Source: Burkholderiaceae bacterium
GTDB taxonomy: Bacteria; Pseudomonadota; Gammaproteobacteria; Burkholderiales; Burkholderiaceae_B
Assembly: GCA_030728985.1 (NCBI GenBank)
Contig: JANQYI010000015.1
Coordinates: forward strand, 36,027 to 100,026
Direction of reading: 5' to 3'
Length of the DNA: 64,000 nucleotides
Both the position numbers and the translations under genes were made by a program. Position 1 is the stretch's first letter. Each line of letters begins with the position of its first letter. Positions 8,514 to 15,945 of the stretch are shown piece after piece. Under the pieces are notes generated by a model. It saw nothing but the letters and a program-made list of their open reading frames with translations. It was not told where the DNA came from and made no database searches.

Positions 8514-8534
8514 GCGAACCGCATTTGTTTTTTT
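8499..8534 (+). terminator. Intrinsic terminator of the HU gene
   Basis: GCGGTTCGC (8499-8507) and GCGAACCGC (8514-8522) form a perfect 9-bp GC-rich stem with a 6-base loop, followed by a T-rich tract ending in seven T. Confidence 0.92.
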
Positions 8535-8571
8535 GCTGTGTTGGCCCCTCCAGTTTTATCCAAAACGCATA

Positions 8572-8647
8572 GGGTGCTTAGCTCAGTTGGTAGAGCGGCG
8601 CCCTTACAAGGCGTAGGTCACAGGTTCGACCCCTGTAGCACCCACCA
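8572..8647 (+). tRNA. tRNA-Val (anticodon TAC)
   Basis: The sequence GGGTGCTTAGCTCAGTTGG starts a 76-base cloverleaf with a 7-bp acceptor stem GGGTGCT/AGCACCC, anticodon loop CTTACAA (TAC, valine), T loop TTCGACC and encoded CCA. The response-regulator gene starts only 41 bp downstream with no terminator between, so read-through from the tRNA is possible. Confidence 0.97.
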
Positions 8648-8664
8648 CAACAGCCTAAAATATC

Positions 8665-8691
8665 CATACTGAGAGTAAACTTTCCAGTATG
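8665..8691 (+). promoter_or_regulatory. Inverted repeat covering the response-regulator start codon
   Basis: CATACTG (8665-8671) is exactly complementary to CAGTATG (8685-8691) with a 13-base spacer; the ATG start codon (8689-8691) is inside the right arm. In RNA it could hide the start codon; in DNA it could be an operator for the regulator itself. Confidence 0.45.
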
Positions 8692-9363
8692 AGAATTTTA
8701 CTAATCGAAGATGACGCGACCCTTGGTCGGGCTCTGCAAGAGTTTTTGACCAATCAAGGCTATGCAGTCGATTGGCTTGCAGAAGGTCATCGAGCACTGC
8801 TTGCCGTTAAAAACTATACCTATGATCTCGTTGTCCTTGACCTCAATCTTCCTGATGTTGATGGTTTAGAGGTTCTTAGAGTTTTTCGTCAAGAGGGGCG
8901 ACATATCCCTGTTTTAGTGTTGACTGCGCGCGATGCTCTGGCAGATCGAGTCGCGGGCTTGGATGCTGGCGCCGATGATTACCTCTCCAAACCTTTCGAA
9001 CTAGACGAACTCGCTGCTCGTGTGCGCGCCTTTGCTCGCAGGCATCATGGTAGCGCCGTCCCCGTGATTGAGTATGGATCACTGAGTTTTGATACCGTTC
9101 ATCGAGAAATACGGGTTGATGGCATATTGTTGTCTGTTTCAGTGAGAGAGCTCTCCGTACTGGAGATGCTATTGACTCGAGCAGGCAAAATCGTCACTAA
9201 ACAGCAAGTGACGCAAGCACTGTCGGCGATGGATGCAGATTTTAGTGAAAATGCCGTAGAAGTGTATGTCTACAGATTAAGAAAAAGGCTTGAGGGACTG
9301 GGTGTCGCGATTAAAACCGTTCGAGGCTTTGGCTACATGCTCGAAAAAGCATCCACGGAATAG
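8689..9363 (+). CDS. OmpR/PhoB-family response regulator
   Basis: This 224-residue regulator has an N-terminal receiver domain with the acidic pair Asp8/Asp9, the phospho-acceptor Asp51 (VVLDLNLP) and Lys101 (YLSKPF), then a C-terminal winged-helix DNA-binding domain ending VRGFGYML. By overall pattern it resembles the QseB/TctD branch. The adjacent sensor kinase gene, 46 bp downstream on the same strand, is the expected phosphodonor. No transporter or obvious target gene is adjacent. Its start codon sits in an inverted repeat, suggesting translational or autogenous control. Confidence 0.94.
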   Translation: MRILLIEDDATLGRALQEFLTNQGYAVDWLAEGHRALLAVKNYTYDLVVLDLNLPDVDGLEVLRVFRQEGRHIPVLVLTARDALADRVAGLDAGADDYLSKPFELDELAARVRAFARRHHGSAVPVIEYGSLSFDTVHREIRVDGILLSVSVRELSVLEMLLTRAGKIVTKQQVTQALSAMDADFSENAVEVYVYRLRKRLEGLGVAIKTVRGFGYMLEKASTE

Positions 9364-9409
9364 GCAAGACCATGCATGCATTCAATTTTTTATTTTCCGT
9401 CTATTCAAT

Positions 9410-10498
9410 ATGAAGTTTCCCGCTCCGGGATCATTGGCCAGGCTGCTCATTCTGCGGCTGTTGCCTCCTATCATCGCGTTGGTTTTGCTGGATCAGTCTC
9501 TCACATGGCTGATTTCACATAAGCTCGAACTCGACGAGTGGCAGCATGAGGATATTTTTTGGTTAATGCTTTGCGGTCAGTCCCTTCTTGTCGCTTTGCT
9601 CATTTGGGTCGTGATTAGCGCTGTGAACCGTAGTATGACATCGGTTCATCAGCTGTCCGAAAAGATTTCACAAAAATCCGCGGAGGATCTTGGTCAGCTG
9701 GATCTGAAGGGGTTGCCGTCGGAGTTTGAGCAACTCCTTAGGCACACCAACGCGTTGTTTTCCCGCTTGAACGATACCTTCGAGGCACAAAGACGTTTTG
9801 TTGGTCATGCCGCCCATCAGCTTAAAACACCCCTCGCAGGATTAAAGCTTGAGTCTGAGCTGATGCTCTCGCAACCGTTGCCTGCGGATCTTAGAGAGCG
9901 GGCTGAGCGGATAAAGAGCGTGACCGATCGTATGATTCGACTTGGCACACAGCTGTTGTTGCTGGCGAGGTTGGATCCTGAGGGACGCCCACAAGATCAC
10001 TTTGTCTCTCTTGATCTATGTGAGTGGACGCGTAAATGCGGCGCAGAGTGGATAGAGCGTGCACAAGCCCGTCACATTGACTTACAGCTAGACGCACCTG
10101 ATCATCCTGTTTGGATTGAGGGCGATCCGATCTTGCTTAGAGAGCTTTTAGGGAATCTGATCGACAATTCCCTTCGGTATGCCGCCGGTGCTCGGCGCAT
10201 ACGCTTAGTGGTCAGCGCGACTCCGCCGACGCTATCGATCGAAGATGATGGTTGTGGAATTGATGCTTCGGATCAGGATAGAGTCTTTGATGCCTTTTAT
10301 CGCGCCTCGAATGCTCTGGAGGGCGGATCGGGGCTGGGGTTAGCACTGGTGAGAGAAATTGCGCGGGTCCATGGTGCTTGGTGGAATCTCATCAGCGTCC
10401 CGCAACTGACCGGCGTAAAAATCACGATACTTTTTCCTGGTATGAGGAAAGGCGCACAACTCAATCGTATGGAGCGACTCGGACAGCTTCAACTATGA
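9410..10498 (+). CDS. Sensor histidine kinase with minimal periplasmic loop
   Basis: The ATG at 9410 gives 362 residues; the longer open frame overlaps the regulator gene and is out of character. Two membrane spans are seen (about 9-36 and 49-72) separated by only about a dozen residues. Then come a HAMP-like linker, the HisKA phospho-acceptor His136 (AAHQLKTP) and an HATPase domain with N box (GNLIDNSLRYA), G1 box DDGCGID (279-285) and G2 box GGSGLGLALV (from 305). TctE/QseC-type kinases usually have a sizeable periplasmic sensor domain, which is missing, so the signal is probably sensed in the membrane or cytoplasm. It is convergent with argG. Confidence 0.92.
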   Translation: MKFPAPGSLARLLILRLLPPIIALVLLDQSLTWLISHKLELDEWQHEDIFWLMLCGQSLLVALLIWVVISAVNRSMTSVHQLSEKISQKSAEDLGQLDLKGLPSEFEQLLRHTNALFSRLNDTFEAQRRFVGHAAHQLKTPLAGLKLESELMLSQPLPADLRERAERIKSVTDRMIRLGTQLLLLARLDPEGRPQDHFVSLDLCEWTRKCGAEWIERAQARHIDLQLDAPDHPVWIEGDPILLRELLGNLIDNSLRYAAGARRIRLVVSATPPTLSIEDDGCGIDASDQDRVFDAFYRASNALEGGSGLGLALVREIARVHGAWWNLISVPQLTGVKITILFPGMRKGAQLNRMERLGQLQL

Positions 10499-10531
10499 CG
10501 CTGCCCTTATCGACTCGAGGCGAAAATAAAT

Positions 10532-11752
10532 TTACTTGCGACCTGCACGCGCTTCGATACGCATACGGAGTGCGTTGAGCTTGATAAAGCCCGCAGCATC
10601 CGCCTGATTGTAGGCGCCGCCGTCGTCATCAAAAGTCGCGATTGTCTGATCAAAAAGCGTATCTTTAGAGTCACGAGAGACTGTATAGACATTTCCTTTG
10701 TAGAGTTTGACGCGTACCCAGCCGTTGACGTCTTGCTGCGTTGTATCGATCAGCGCTTGCAGTGCGCGTCGCTCGGGAGACCACCAGTAACCATTGTAAA
10801 TCAGGGTGGCGTAGCGAGGCATCAAGTCATCTTTGAGGTGCGCGACTTCGCGGTCAAGCGTAATCGATTCGATGGCCCGATGGGCCTTGAGCATGATGGT
10901 GCCACCGGGAGTTTCGTAGCAGCCGCGAGACTTCATGCCAACATAACGGTTTTCCACTAGATCCAAGCGACCGATGCCATGTTTGCCGCCAAGTTCGTTG
11001 AGCTTGGTCAGCACTTGAGCGGGTGAAAGTCGGACTCCATTAAGGCCGACAATGTCTCCATGCTCAAATTCGATGTCAAGGTATTCGGCTTTGTCGGGGG
11101 CCGCCTCGGGTGAGACGGTCCAACGCCACATTGATTCTTCGGCCTCGGCTTTAGGATCCTCCAGGTGGCGACCCTCAAAGCTGATGTGGAGTAAGTTGGC
11201 ATCCATAGAGTAGGGCGCACCACCTTGCTTGTGCTTCATATCGATCGAAATGCCGGCGTCTTCTGCATATTGCAAGAGCTTTTCACGCGAGACCAAATCC
11301 CATTCGCGCCAGGGCGCGATGACTTTGATGCCTGGCTCGAGCGCATAATAACCAAGCTCGAATCGAACTTGGTCATTCCCTTTCCCTGTTGCACCATGCG
11401 ACACCGCATCGGCACCGACTTGTCGCGCGATGTCAATCTGACGCTTGGCGATGAGTGGACGTGCGATTGAAGTTCCAAGTAGATACTCGCCTTCGTAAAC
11501 GGTGTTGCAGCGAAACATGGGATAGACAAAATCGCGGACAAACTCTTCGCGGAGATCATCAATAAATATTTGCTCTGGCTTGATTCCGAATTTAATGGCT
11601 TTTGCACGGGCCGGCTCAAGCTCTTCGCCTTGGCCGATGTCAGCGGTGAACGTGACAACCTCGCATTGGTAGGTATCCTGGAGCCATTTTAAGATGACCG
11701 AGGTATCGAGTCCGCCTGAGTAGGCCAAAACAACTTTTTTAATATCGCTCAT
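10532..11752 (-). CDS. argG: Argininosuccinate synthase
   Basis: This 406-residue enzyme joins citrulline and aspartate with ATP to form argininosuccinate, the seventh step of arginine synthesis. The N-terminal PP-loop SGGLDTS is at 12-18, and the following KKVVLAY...VILKWL strand pattern, the [13 protein letters not shown] segment and [13 protein letters not shown] are class I ArgG signatures. It is the last gene of the minus-strand argD-argF-argG run, 53 bp after argF. Confidence 0.97.
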   Translation of the reverse strand: MSDIKKVVLAYSGGLDTSVILKWLQDTYQCEVVTFTADIGQGEELEPARAKAIKFGIKPEQIFIDDLREEFVRDFVYPMFRCNTVYEGEYLLGTSIARPLIAKRQIDIARQVGADAVSHGATGKGNDQVRFELGYYALEPGIKVIAPWREWDLVSREKLLQYAEDAGISIDMKHKQGGAPYSMDANLLHISFEGRHLEDPKAEAEESMWRWTVSPEAAPDKAEYLDIEFEHGDIVGLNGVRLSPAQVLTKLNELGGKHGIGRLDLVENRYVGMKSRGCYETPGGTIMLKAHRAIESITLDREVAHLKDDLMPRYATLIYNGYWWSPERRALQALIDTTQQDVNGWVRVKLYKGNVYTVSRDSKDTLFDQTIATFDDDGGAYNQADAAGFIKLNALRMRIEARAGRK

Positions 11753-11805
11753 GAGCTGCTCTATATGTAGAAAGTAAAAATGTTAACCCGTTCAACGGAC
11801 AGAAA

Positions 11806-12750
11806 CTATGTGTCGAGTTGACCAAGCAGGAGGAATTCCATCAGGGCTTTTTGAACGTGCAGTCTGTTTTCTGCCTCATCCCAGACCACGCTTTGAGGCC
11901 CCTCCAATACTTCAGCGGTGACTTCTTCACCACGGTGCGCTGGCAAACAATGCATAAATAATGCGTCAGGAGCCGCACGACTCATCATGTCTTCGTCCAC
12001 GCACCAGTCCGCGAACGCTTTGCGACGCTCTTCGTTTTCCGCCTCGTAACCCATACTAGTCCAGACGTCGGTGGTCACAAGATGCGCCCCCCTGCAAGCT
12101 TCGTGCGGATCCGCGAACTCTTTCAAGATCGATGTCTTGGCGTTACCGATGCGCTCAGCTTCGAGTCTGTAACCTGCAGGAGCGGAAACATGTAGATTGA
12201 AATCCAACAGTTCCGCGGCCTGTAACCAGGTGTAGGCCATATTGTTCGCATCACCCACCCAAGCCACGGTTTTCCCGGCGATACTGCCGCGGTTTTCAAT
12301 AAAGGTAAAAATATCCGCCAAAATTTGACAAGGGTGGAACTCGTTGGTCAGCCCATTGATCACGGGCACGCGAGAATGTTGCGCAAAGCGTTCAAGGCGC
12401 GTTTGTTCAAAGGTGCGGATCATCACAATGTCCACCATGCGTGACACGACGCGTGCCGTATCCTCGATAGGCTCAGAGCGTCCGAGCTGAGAGTCGTTGG
12501 TCGTTAAGTGAATCACTGAGCCGCCCAATTGGTACATGCCTGCCTCAAAGGAAACTCGGGTACGTGTACTGGCTTTTTCAAAGACCATCGCCAAAGTCCG
12601 GTCATGCAAGGAGTGATGAGGCTGATACTGTTTGAATTTGTCCTTGATGAGCCGGGCTCGATTCAGGACGTAAAGCAACTCAGTGGGTGTGAAGTCACTG
12701 AATTGCAGAAAGTGCCTGAGGGGGCCGTGTGGTTTGGCGGCGTTTAACAT
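11806..12750 (-). CDS. argF: Ornithine carbamoyltransferase
   Basis: This 314-residue enzyme makes citrulline from ornithine and carbamoyl phosphate in the cytoplasm. The carbamoyl-phosphate loop STRTR is at 61-65, HPCQILAD is the second phosphate-site motif, and the ornithine-binding HCLPAHRGEE lies near the C-terminus. The length is typical. It starts 21 bp after argD on the same strand. Confidence 0.97.
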   Translation of the reverse strand: MLNAAKPHGPLRHFLQFSDFTPTELLYVLNRARLIKDKFKQYQPHHSLHDRTLAMVFEKASTRTRVSFEAGMYQLGGSVIHLTTNDSQLGRSEPIEDTARVVSRMVDIVMIRTFEQTRLERFAQHSRVPVINGLTNEFHPCQILADIFTFIENRGSIAGKTVAWVGDANNMAYTWLQAAELLDFNLHVSAPAGYRLEAERIGNAKTSILKEFADPHEACRGAHLVTTDVWTSMGYEAENEERRKAFADWCVDEDMMSRAAPDALFMHCLPAHRGEEVTAEVLEGPQSVVWDEAENRLHVQKALMEFLLLGQLDT

Positions 12751-12771
12751 GATTGACTCGATTAGAGCGGT

Positions 12772-13950
12772 TTATTGCTCAGCGTTAAAAGCTTTAATCA
12801 AGGGGACAATGATCTTAACGATCTCATCGGCTTCGTCCTCCGTGATGATCAGGGGTGGCAACATACGGATAACTCGGTCTCGTGTCACGTTGATCAATAG
12901 ACCGGCCTCGAGTGCGCGACCGACCAGAACGCCGCAGGGCTTTTCGAGCTCGATACCGAGCATCAGACCCTGGCCGCGGACTTCGCGCACGCCTGGGACC
13001 CCACGAAGTGCCTTTTCGAGAGCGGACTTGAGATGCCCTCCCACCTTGACTGCATGGGCGAGTAATTGATCGTCCTCAAGCGTTTTAAGCGTTGCATTGC
13101 CCGCTGCGCAGACTAATGGACCGCCACCAAAAGTCGTACCGTGACTTCCTGGTCCAAGAACACCTGCTGCCGGACCTCTGGCAGCGATGGCGCCAATTGG
13201 GACTCCGCCGCCAAGGCCTTTGGCCAAGACAACGACATCTGGCAAAATGTTTGCCCATTGATGTGCCAGCCATTTGCCGGTGCGTCCGATGCCCGATTGC
13301 ACCTCATCGATCATCATGAGCCAGCCGCGCTCATCACAAAGCTTGCGAAGGTCTTGCATATAGGAAATATCCGAGGGCCTGATGCCGCCTTCGCCTTGCA
13401 AGACCTCAAGCAGAACGGCAACAACGCGAGGCTCTTTTTCAGCGGCTTCTTTGATGGCATTGAGGTTGTTGTAGGCGACCTTGATAAAACCTTCGGGCAG
13501 TGGGCCAAAGCCGGTGCGTGCTTTTTCACTATCGGTCGCGGCGAGGGTCCCGAGTGTCCGCCCATGCCATGACGACTCCATCGTAATGATCGTGGGGAGA
13601 TCGTTACCTTTTTTATAACCAAAGTAACGTGCCAGCTTGATCGCAGCCTCGTTGGCCTCGGCGCCACTATTCCCGAACAAAACTTCGGTCATGCCCGAAA
13701 TTTCGGCGATTTTTTGCGCAAGTGCTTCTTGTTCCGGTACTTGATACAGGTTTGAGATGTGAATAAGGCGGGCGGCCTGCTGGCTGATCGCCTCGACGAG
13801 TTTAGGGTGAGCGTGTCCAAGGCAAGACACTCCGATACCCGCCATCGCGTCTAGATACCGTCGACCGTTTGTGTCCCATAACCAAATGCCTTTTCCATGA
13901 GTAAAGGCAACGGGAAGTCGGGCATACGTATTCGAAATGGCAGAGGTCAT
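12772..13950 (-). CDS. argD: Acetylornithine aminotransferase
   Basis: This class III PLP aminotransferase converts N-acetylglutamate semialdehyde to N-acetylornithine and may also serve in DAP synthesis. Visible motifs are NSGAEANEAAIKLAR, MIDEVQSGIGRTG and the PLP lysine in VVVLAKGLGGGVPIGA. I choose the ATG at 13950 (392 residues, MTSAISNTYARLP) because GGAG lies 8 bases upstream. An earlier in-frame ATG at 13998 would add 16 residues with no clear ribosome-binding site. It heads the arg run and is divergent from the DUF3579 gene. Confidence 0.95.
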   Translation of the reverse strand: MTSAISNTYARLPVAFTHGKGIWLWDTNGRRYLDAMAGIGVSCLGHAHPKLVEAISQQAARLIHISNLYQVPEQEALAQKIAEISGMTEVLFGNSGAEANEAAIKLARYFGYKKGNDLPTIITMESSWHGRTLGTLAATDSEKARTGFGPLPEGFIKVAYNNLNAIKEAAEKEPRVVAVLLEVLQGEGGIRPSDISYMQDLRKLCDERGWLMMIDEVQSGIGRTGKWLAHQWANILPDVVVLAKGLGGGVPIGAIAARGPAAGVLGPGSHGTTFGGGPLVCAAGNATLKTLEDDQLLAHAVKVGGHLKSALEKALRGVPGVREVRGQGLMLGIELEKPCGVLVGRALEAGLLINVTRDRVIRMLPPLIITEDEADEIVKIIVPLIKAFNAEQ

Positions 13951-14034
13951 CGCCTGGGCTCCGTAGTCAAAATGCCCGTCAAGCGGAATCGCATGCATGG
14001 GCGTAAAACATCAATCATATACAATCTTGGGGAT

Positions 14035-14063
14035 AGTCTCACGAATCAGAAGTTCTTGAGACT
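14035..14063. promoter_or_regulatory. Inverted repeat in the argD / DUF3579 divergent promoter region
   Basis: AGTCTCA (14035-14041) and TGAGACT (14057-14063) are perfect 7-bp arms with a 15-bp spacer, between the two divergent start codons. It has the shape of an operator but does not match the ArgR box I know. Confidence 0.35.
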
Positions 14064-14087
14064 GATAATCGGCGACACAGGTTATGC

Positions 14088-14399
14088 ATGACATCAGAAG
14101 TTCGCTATTTCATCATTTTTGGCCTTACTCAGTCCGGCGTAGCGTTCAGACCGAGTGATTGGGCCGAACGCCTTGCGGGTGTTCTCTCCCCATATCGACC
14201 TGTCGGCACGCTTGGCAGCCATCTTTCCTATTCACCCTATGCCATTCCGACGGTGATTGATGGCGCGCGCTGTGTTGTGATTGATGAGCGCTTACGCGAG
14301 CTCGAACCCCTGGCGTGGAAATTTGTCCACGACTTTGCGAAAGACAATTTTTTAAAAACAGAGTCTGACGTGACGGTCGACCCTGTCAGGCGTCACTAG
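14088..14399 (+). CDS. DUF3579 family protein
   Basis: This 103-residue protein resembles the DUF3579 family, which occurs beside arginine genes in Burkholderiales. The segment FRPSDWAERLAGVLSPY and the later LEPLAWKFVHDFAKDN are what I recognise. No catalytic motif or signal peptide is seen, and the function is unknown. It is transcribed divergently from argD, and its stop is 2 bp from the stop of the convergent dehydrogenase gene. Confidence 0.8.
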   Translation: MTSEVRYFIIFGLTQSGVAFRPSDWAERLAGVLSPYRPVGTLGSHLSYSPYAIPTVIDGARCVVIDERLRELEPLAWKFVHDFAKDNFLKTESDVTVDPVRRH

Positions 14400-14401
14400 A
14401 A

Positions 14402-15355
14402 TCAATCAATCGGCGTGAAGACTTTGCCGTTAGCAAAATAAGAGGCAAGATTTTCCAGCAGACAATCCGTCATGGCCCTGCGCGTTTCATGTGTTGCGCT
14501 GGCGACATGGGGCATGAGCACAACGTTGTTCATCGACTTGAGCGCATCAGGAACAATAGGCTCTTTGTCAAAGACGTCCAAGCCAGCACCCCCGAGAGCG
14601 CCTTCTGTCAGCAGCCGGACCATGGCAGGCTCGTCGATTACAGAGCCGCGGGCAATATTGACCAAAATCCCTTTAGATCCAAGGGCGCGTAGCACGGGCT
14701 CATTGATTAAACCTCGAGTGCTGGCGCCGCCGACTGTCGCAACGACAAGAAAATCACTCCAATTGGCAAGTTCCACGAGCGAGTCAAAATAGGCGTAAGG
14801 AACATCAGTGCGAGGACGACGGTTGTGATAAGCCACTTCCATGTCAAAACCCAAGCCGCGGCGAGCGATCGCCTCTCCGATGCGACCGAGCCCGACGATA
14901 CCCAGTTTTTTGCCACTCACACGTGTTCCCAGGGTTAAGCTTCCCACTTTATTTTCCCAATGATTGGCTCGCACATAGCGATCGCCCCAACCAATATTGC
15001 GTGAAGCTGCAATGAGGAGACCCCAGGCCAAATCTGCCACGCAATCATTGAGCACGTCAGGCGTATTGCTGACAACAACTTGTTGACGTTTCGCTGCGTC
15101 GATATCTATCGAGTCGTAGCCAACGCCCCAGCTGCAAATCGCCTTTAGGTTTGGTAGTGCTTGGATAACTTCCGCTTTGCAACCGATATTGGCTGAGGTA
15201 ACGATCACCTCGATGCTCTCGGCATGTTCTTGCAAAAATGCCAGTGGATCCGCAGCTTTCCAATATGGAAGCACCTCGTATCGTGCCGAAAGTTCCGCAT
15301 CTGCGGGGGAATGACCAGTGAGAGAGCCAATTTGCAGAATGCGGGGCTTGGGCAT
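14402..15355 (-). CDS. D-isomer specific 2-hydroxyacid dehydrogenase
   Basis: This 317-residue NAD(P)-dependent oxidoreductase has the dinucleotide fold motif GLGRIG and the family catalytic Arg (NIARGSVID), Glu (DKEP) and His (MPHVAS). It would interconvert a 2-keto and a D-2-hydroxy acid, such as glyoxylate or hydroxypyruvate; the substrate cannot be read from the sequence. It is a single minus-strand gene between the DUF3579 gene and rpsT. Confidence 0.92.
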   Translation of the reverse strand: MPKPRILQIGSLTGHSPADAELSARYEVLPYWKAADPLAFLQEHAESIEVIVTSANIGCKAEVIQALPNLKAICSWGVGYDSIDIDAAKRQQVVVSNTPDVLNDCVADLAWGLLIAASRNIGWGDRYVRANHWENKVGSLTLGTRVSGKKLGIVGLGRIGEAIARRGLGFDMEVAYHNRRPRTDVPYAYFDSLVELANWSDFLVVATVGGASTRGLINEPVLRALGSKGILVNIARGSVIDEPAMVRLLTEGALGGAGLDVFDKEPIVPDALKSMNNVVLMPHVASATHETRRAMTDCLLENLASYFANGKVFTPID

Positions 15356-15458
15356 GTCAATGTTATCCGTCTAAAGTTGAATCAGGCTGCGGGGAGATGT
15401 TTAATTCTATCCGGTTTTAAATATTTTTCGATTTCGAGTGAGTGCGGAAAGGAAATGC

Positions 15459-15479
15459 AAAACAGCCCAAAAGGGCTGT
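15459..15479 (-). terminator. Intrinsic terminator of rpsT
   Basis: On the minus strand ACAGCCC (15479-15473), a TTTT loop and GGGCTGT (15468-15462) form a 7-bp stem followed by a short T run. It lies about 100 bp after the rpsT stop. Confidence 0.6.
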
Positions 15480-15580
15480 CTTTGTCATATTTAAAAGAAG
15501 CAAACGCTTCGATAGAGTAAAGATGCGGAGTCAGGACTCATGCAAACGATCAATGGCTCATGCAAAAAAAACGCTAAGCC

Positions 15581-15844
15581 TTAGGCCAAAGATTTGATTG
15601 CGGCAGAAAGGCGGCTCTTGTGGCGAGCGGCTTTGTTCTTGTGAATGATATTTTTGTCGGCAACACGGTCAATCACGCTTGTCGCTTTTTGGAGTACTTC
15701 AGCCGCCGCAGCCTTGTCGCCTGTATCGATGGCAGAGCGCACGCGTTTGATCGCGGTGCGCAACATCGAACGCAGGCTGGAATTGTGCATATTGAGGGCA
15801 ACCGATTGGCGGGCGCGTTTACGGGCTTGGGCTGTATTTGCCAT
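15581..15844 (-). CDS. rpsT: 30S ribosomal protein bS20
   Basis: This 87-residue basic protein begins [15 protein letters not shown] and contains the S20 core [17 protein letters not shown] and a Lys/Arg-rich C-terminal helix ([16 protein letters not shown]). It is a primary 16S rRNA-binding protein. It lies 101 bp after murJ on the same strand, probably with its own promoter: a TTGCAT/TAATAT pair with 16-bp spacing is seen in that gap. A 12-bp palindrome lies in its leader. Confidence 0.97.
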   Translation of the reverse strand: MANTAQARKRARQSVALNMHNSSLRSMLRTAIKRVRSAIDTGDKAAAAEVLQKATSVIDRVADKNIIHKNKAARHKSRLSAAIKSLA

Positions 15845-15874
15845 GAATGATCTGTCTTATCTTTAAAGTGCGCA

Positions 15875-15886
15875 CTCAATATTGAG
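15875..15886. repeat. Palindrome in the rpsT leader
   Basis: CTCAATATTGAG is a perfect 12-bp palindrome about 31 bp upstream of the rpsT ATG, flanked by near-symmetrical GCGC elements. Confidence 0.5.
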
Positions 15887-15945
15887 CGCAATAGGTTGAA
15901 ATCAGTCAACTATATTAGCACTAAGTCCACGAAATGCAAACTCTA

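Noticed and set aside
13141..13572. 143-codon plus-strand ORF inside argD
   Set aside because: It lies antisense to the conserved PLP aminotransferase core, has no ribosome-binding site and no recognisable motif.
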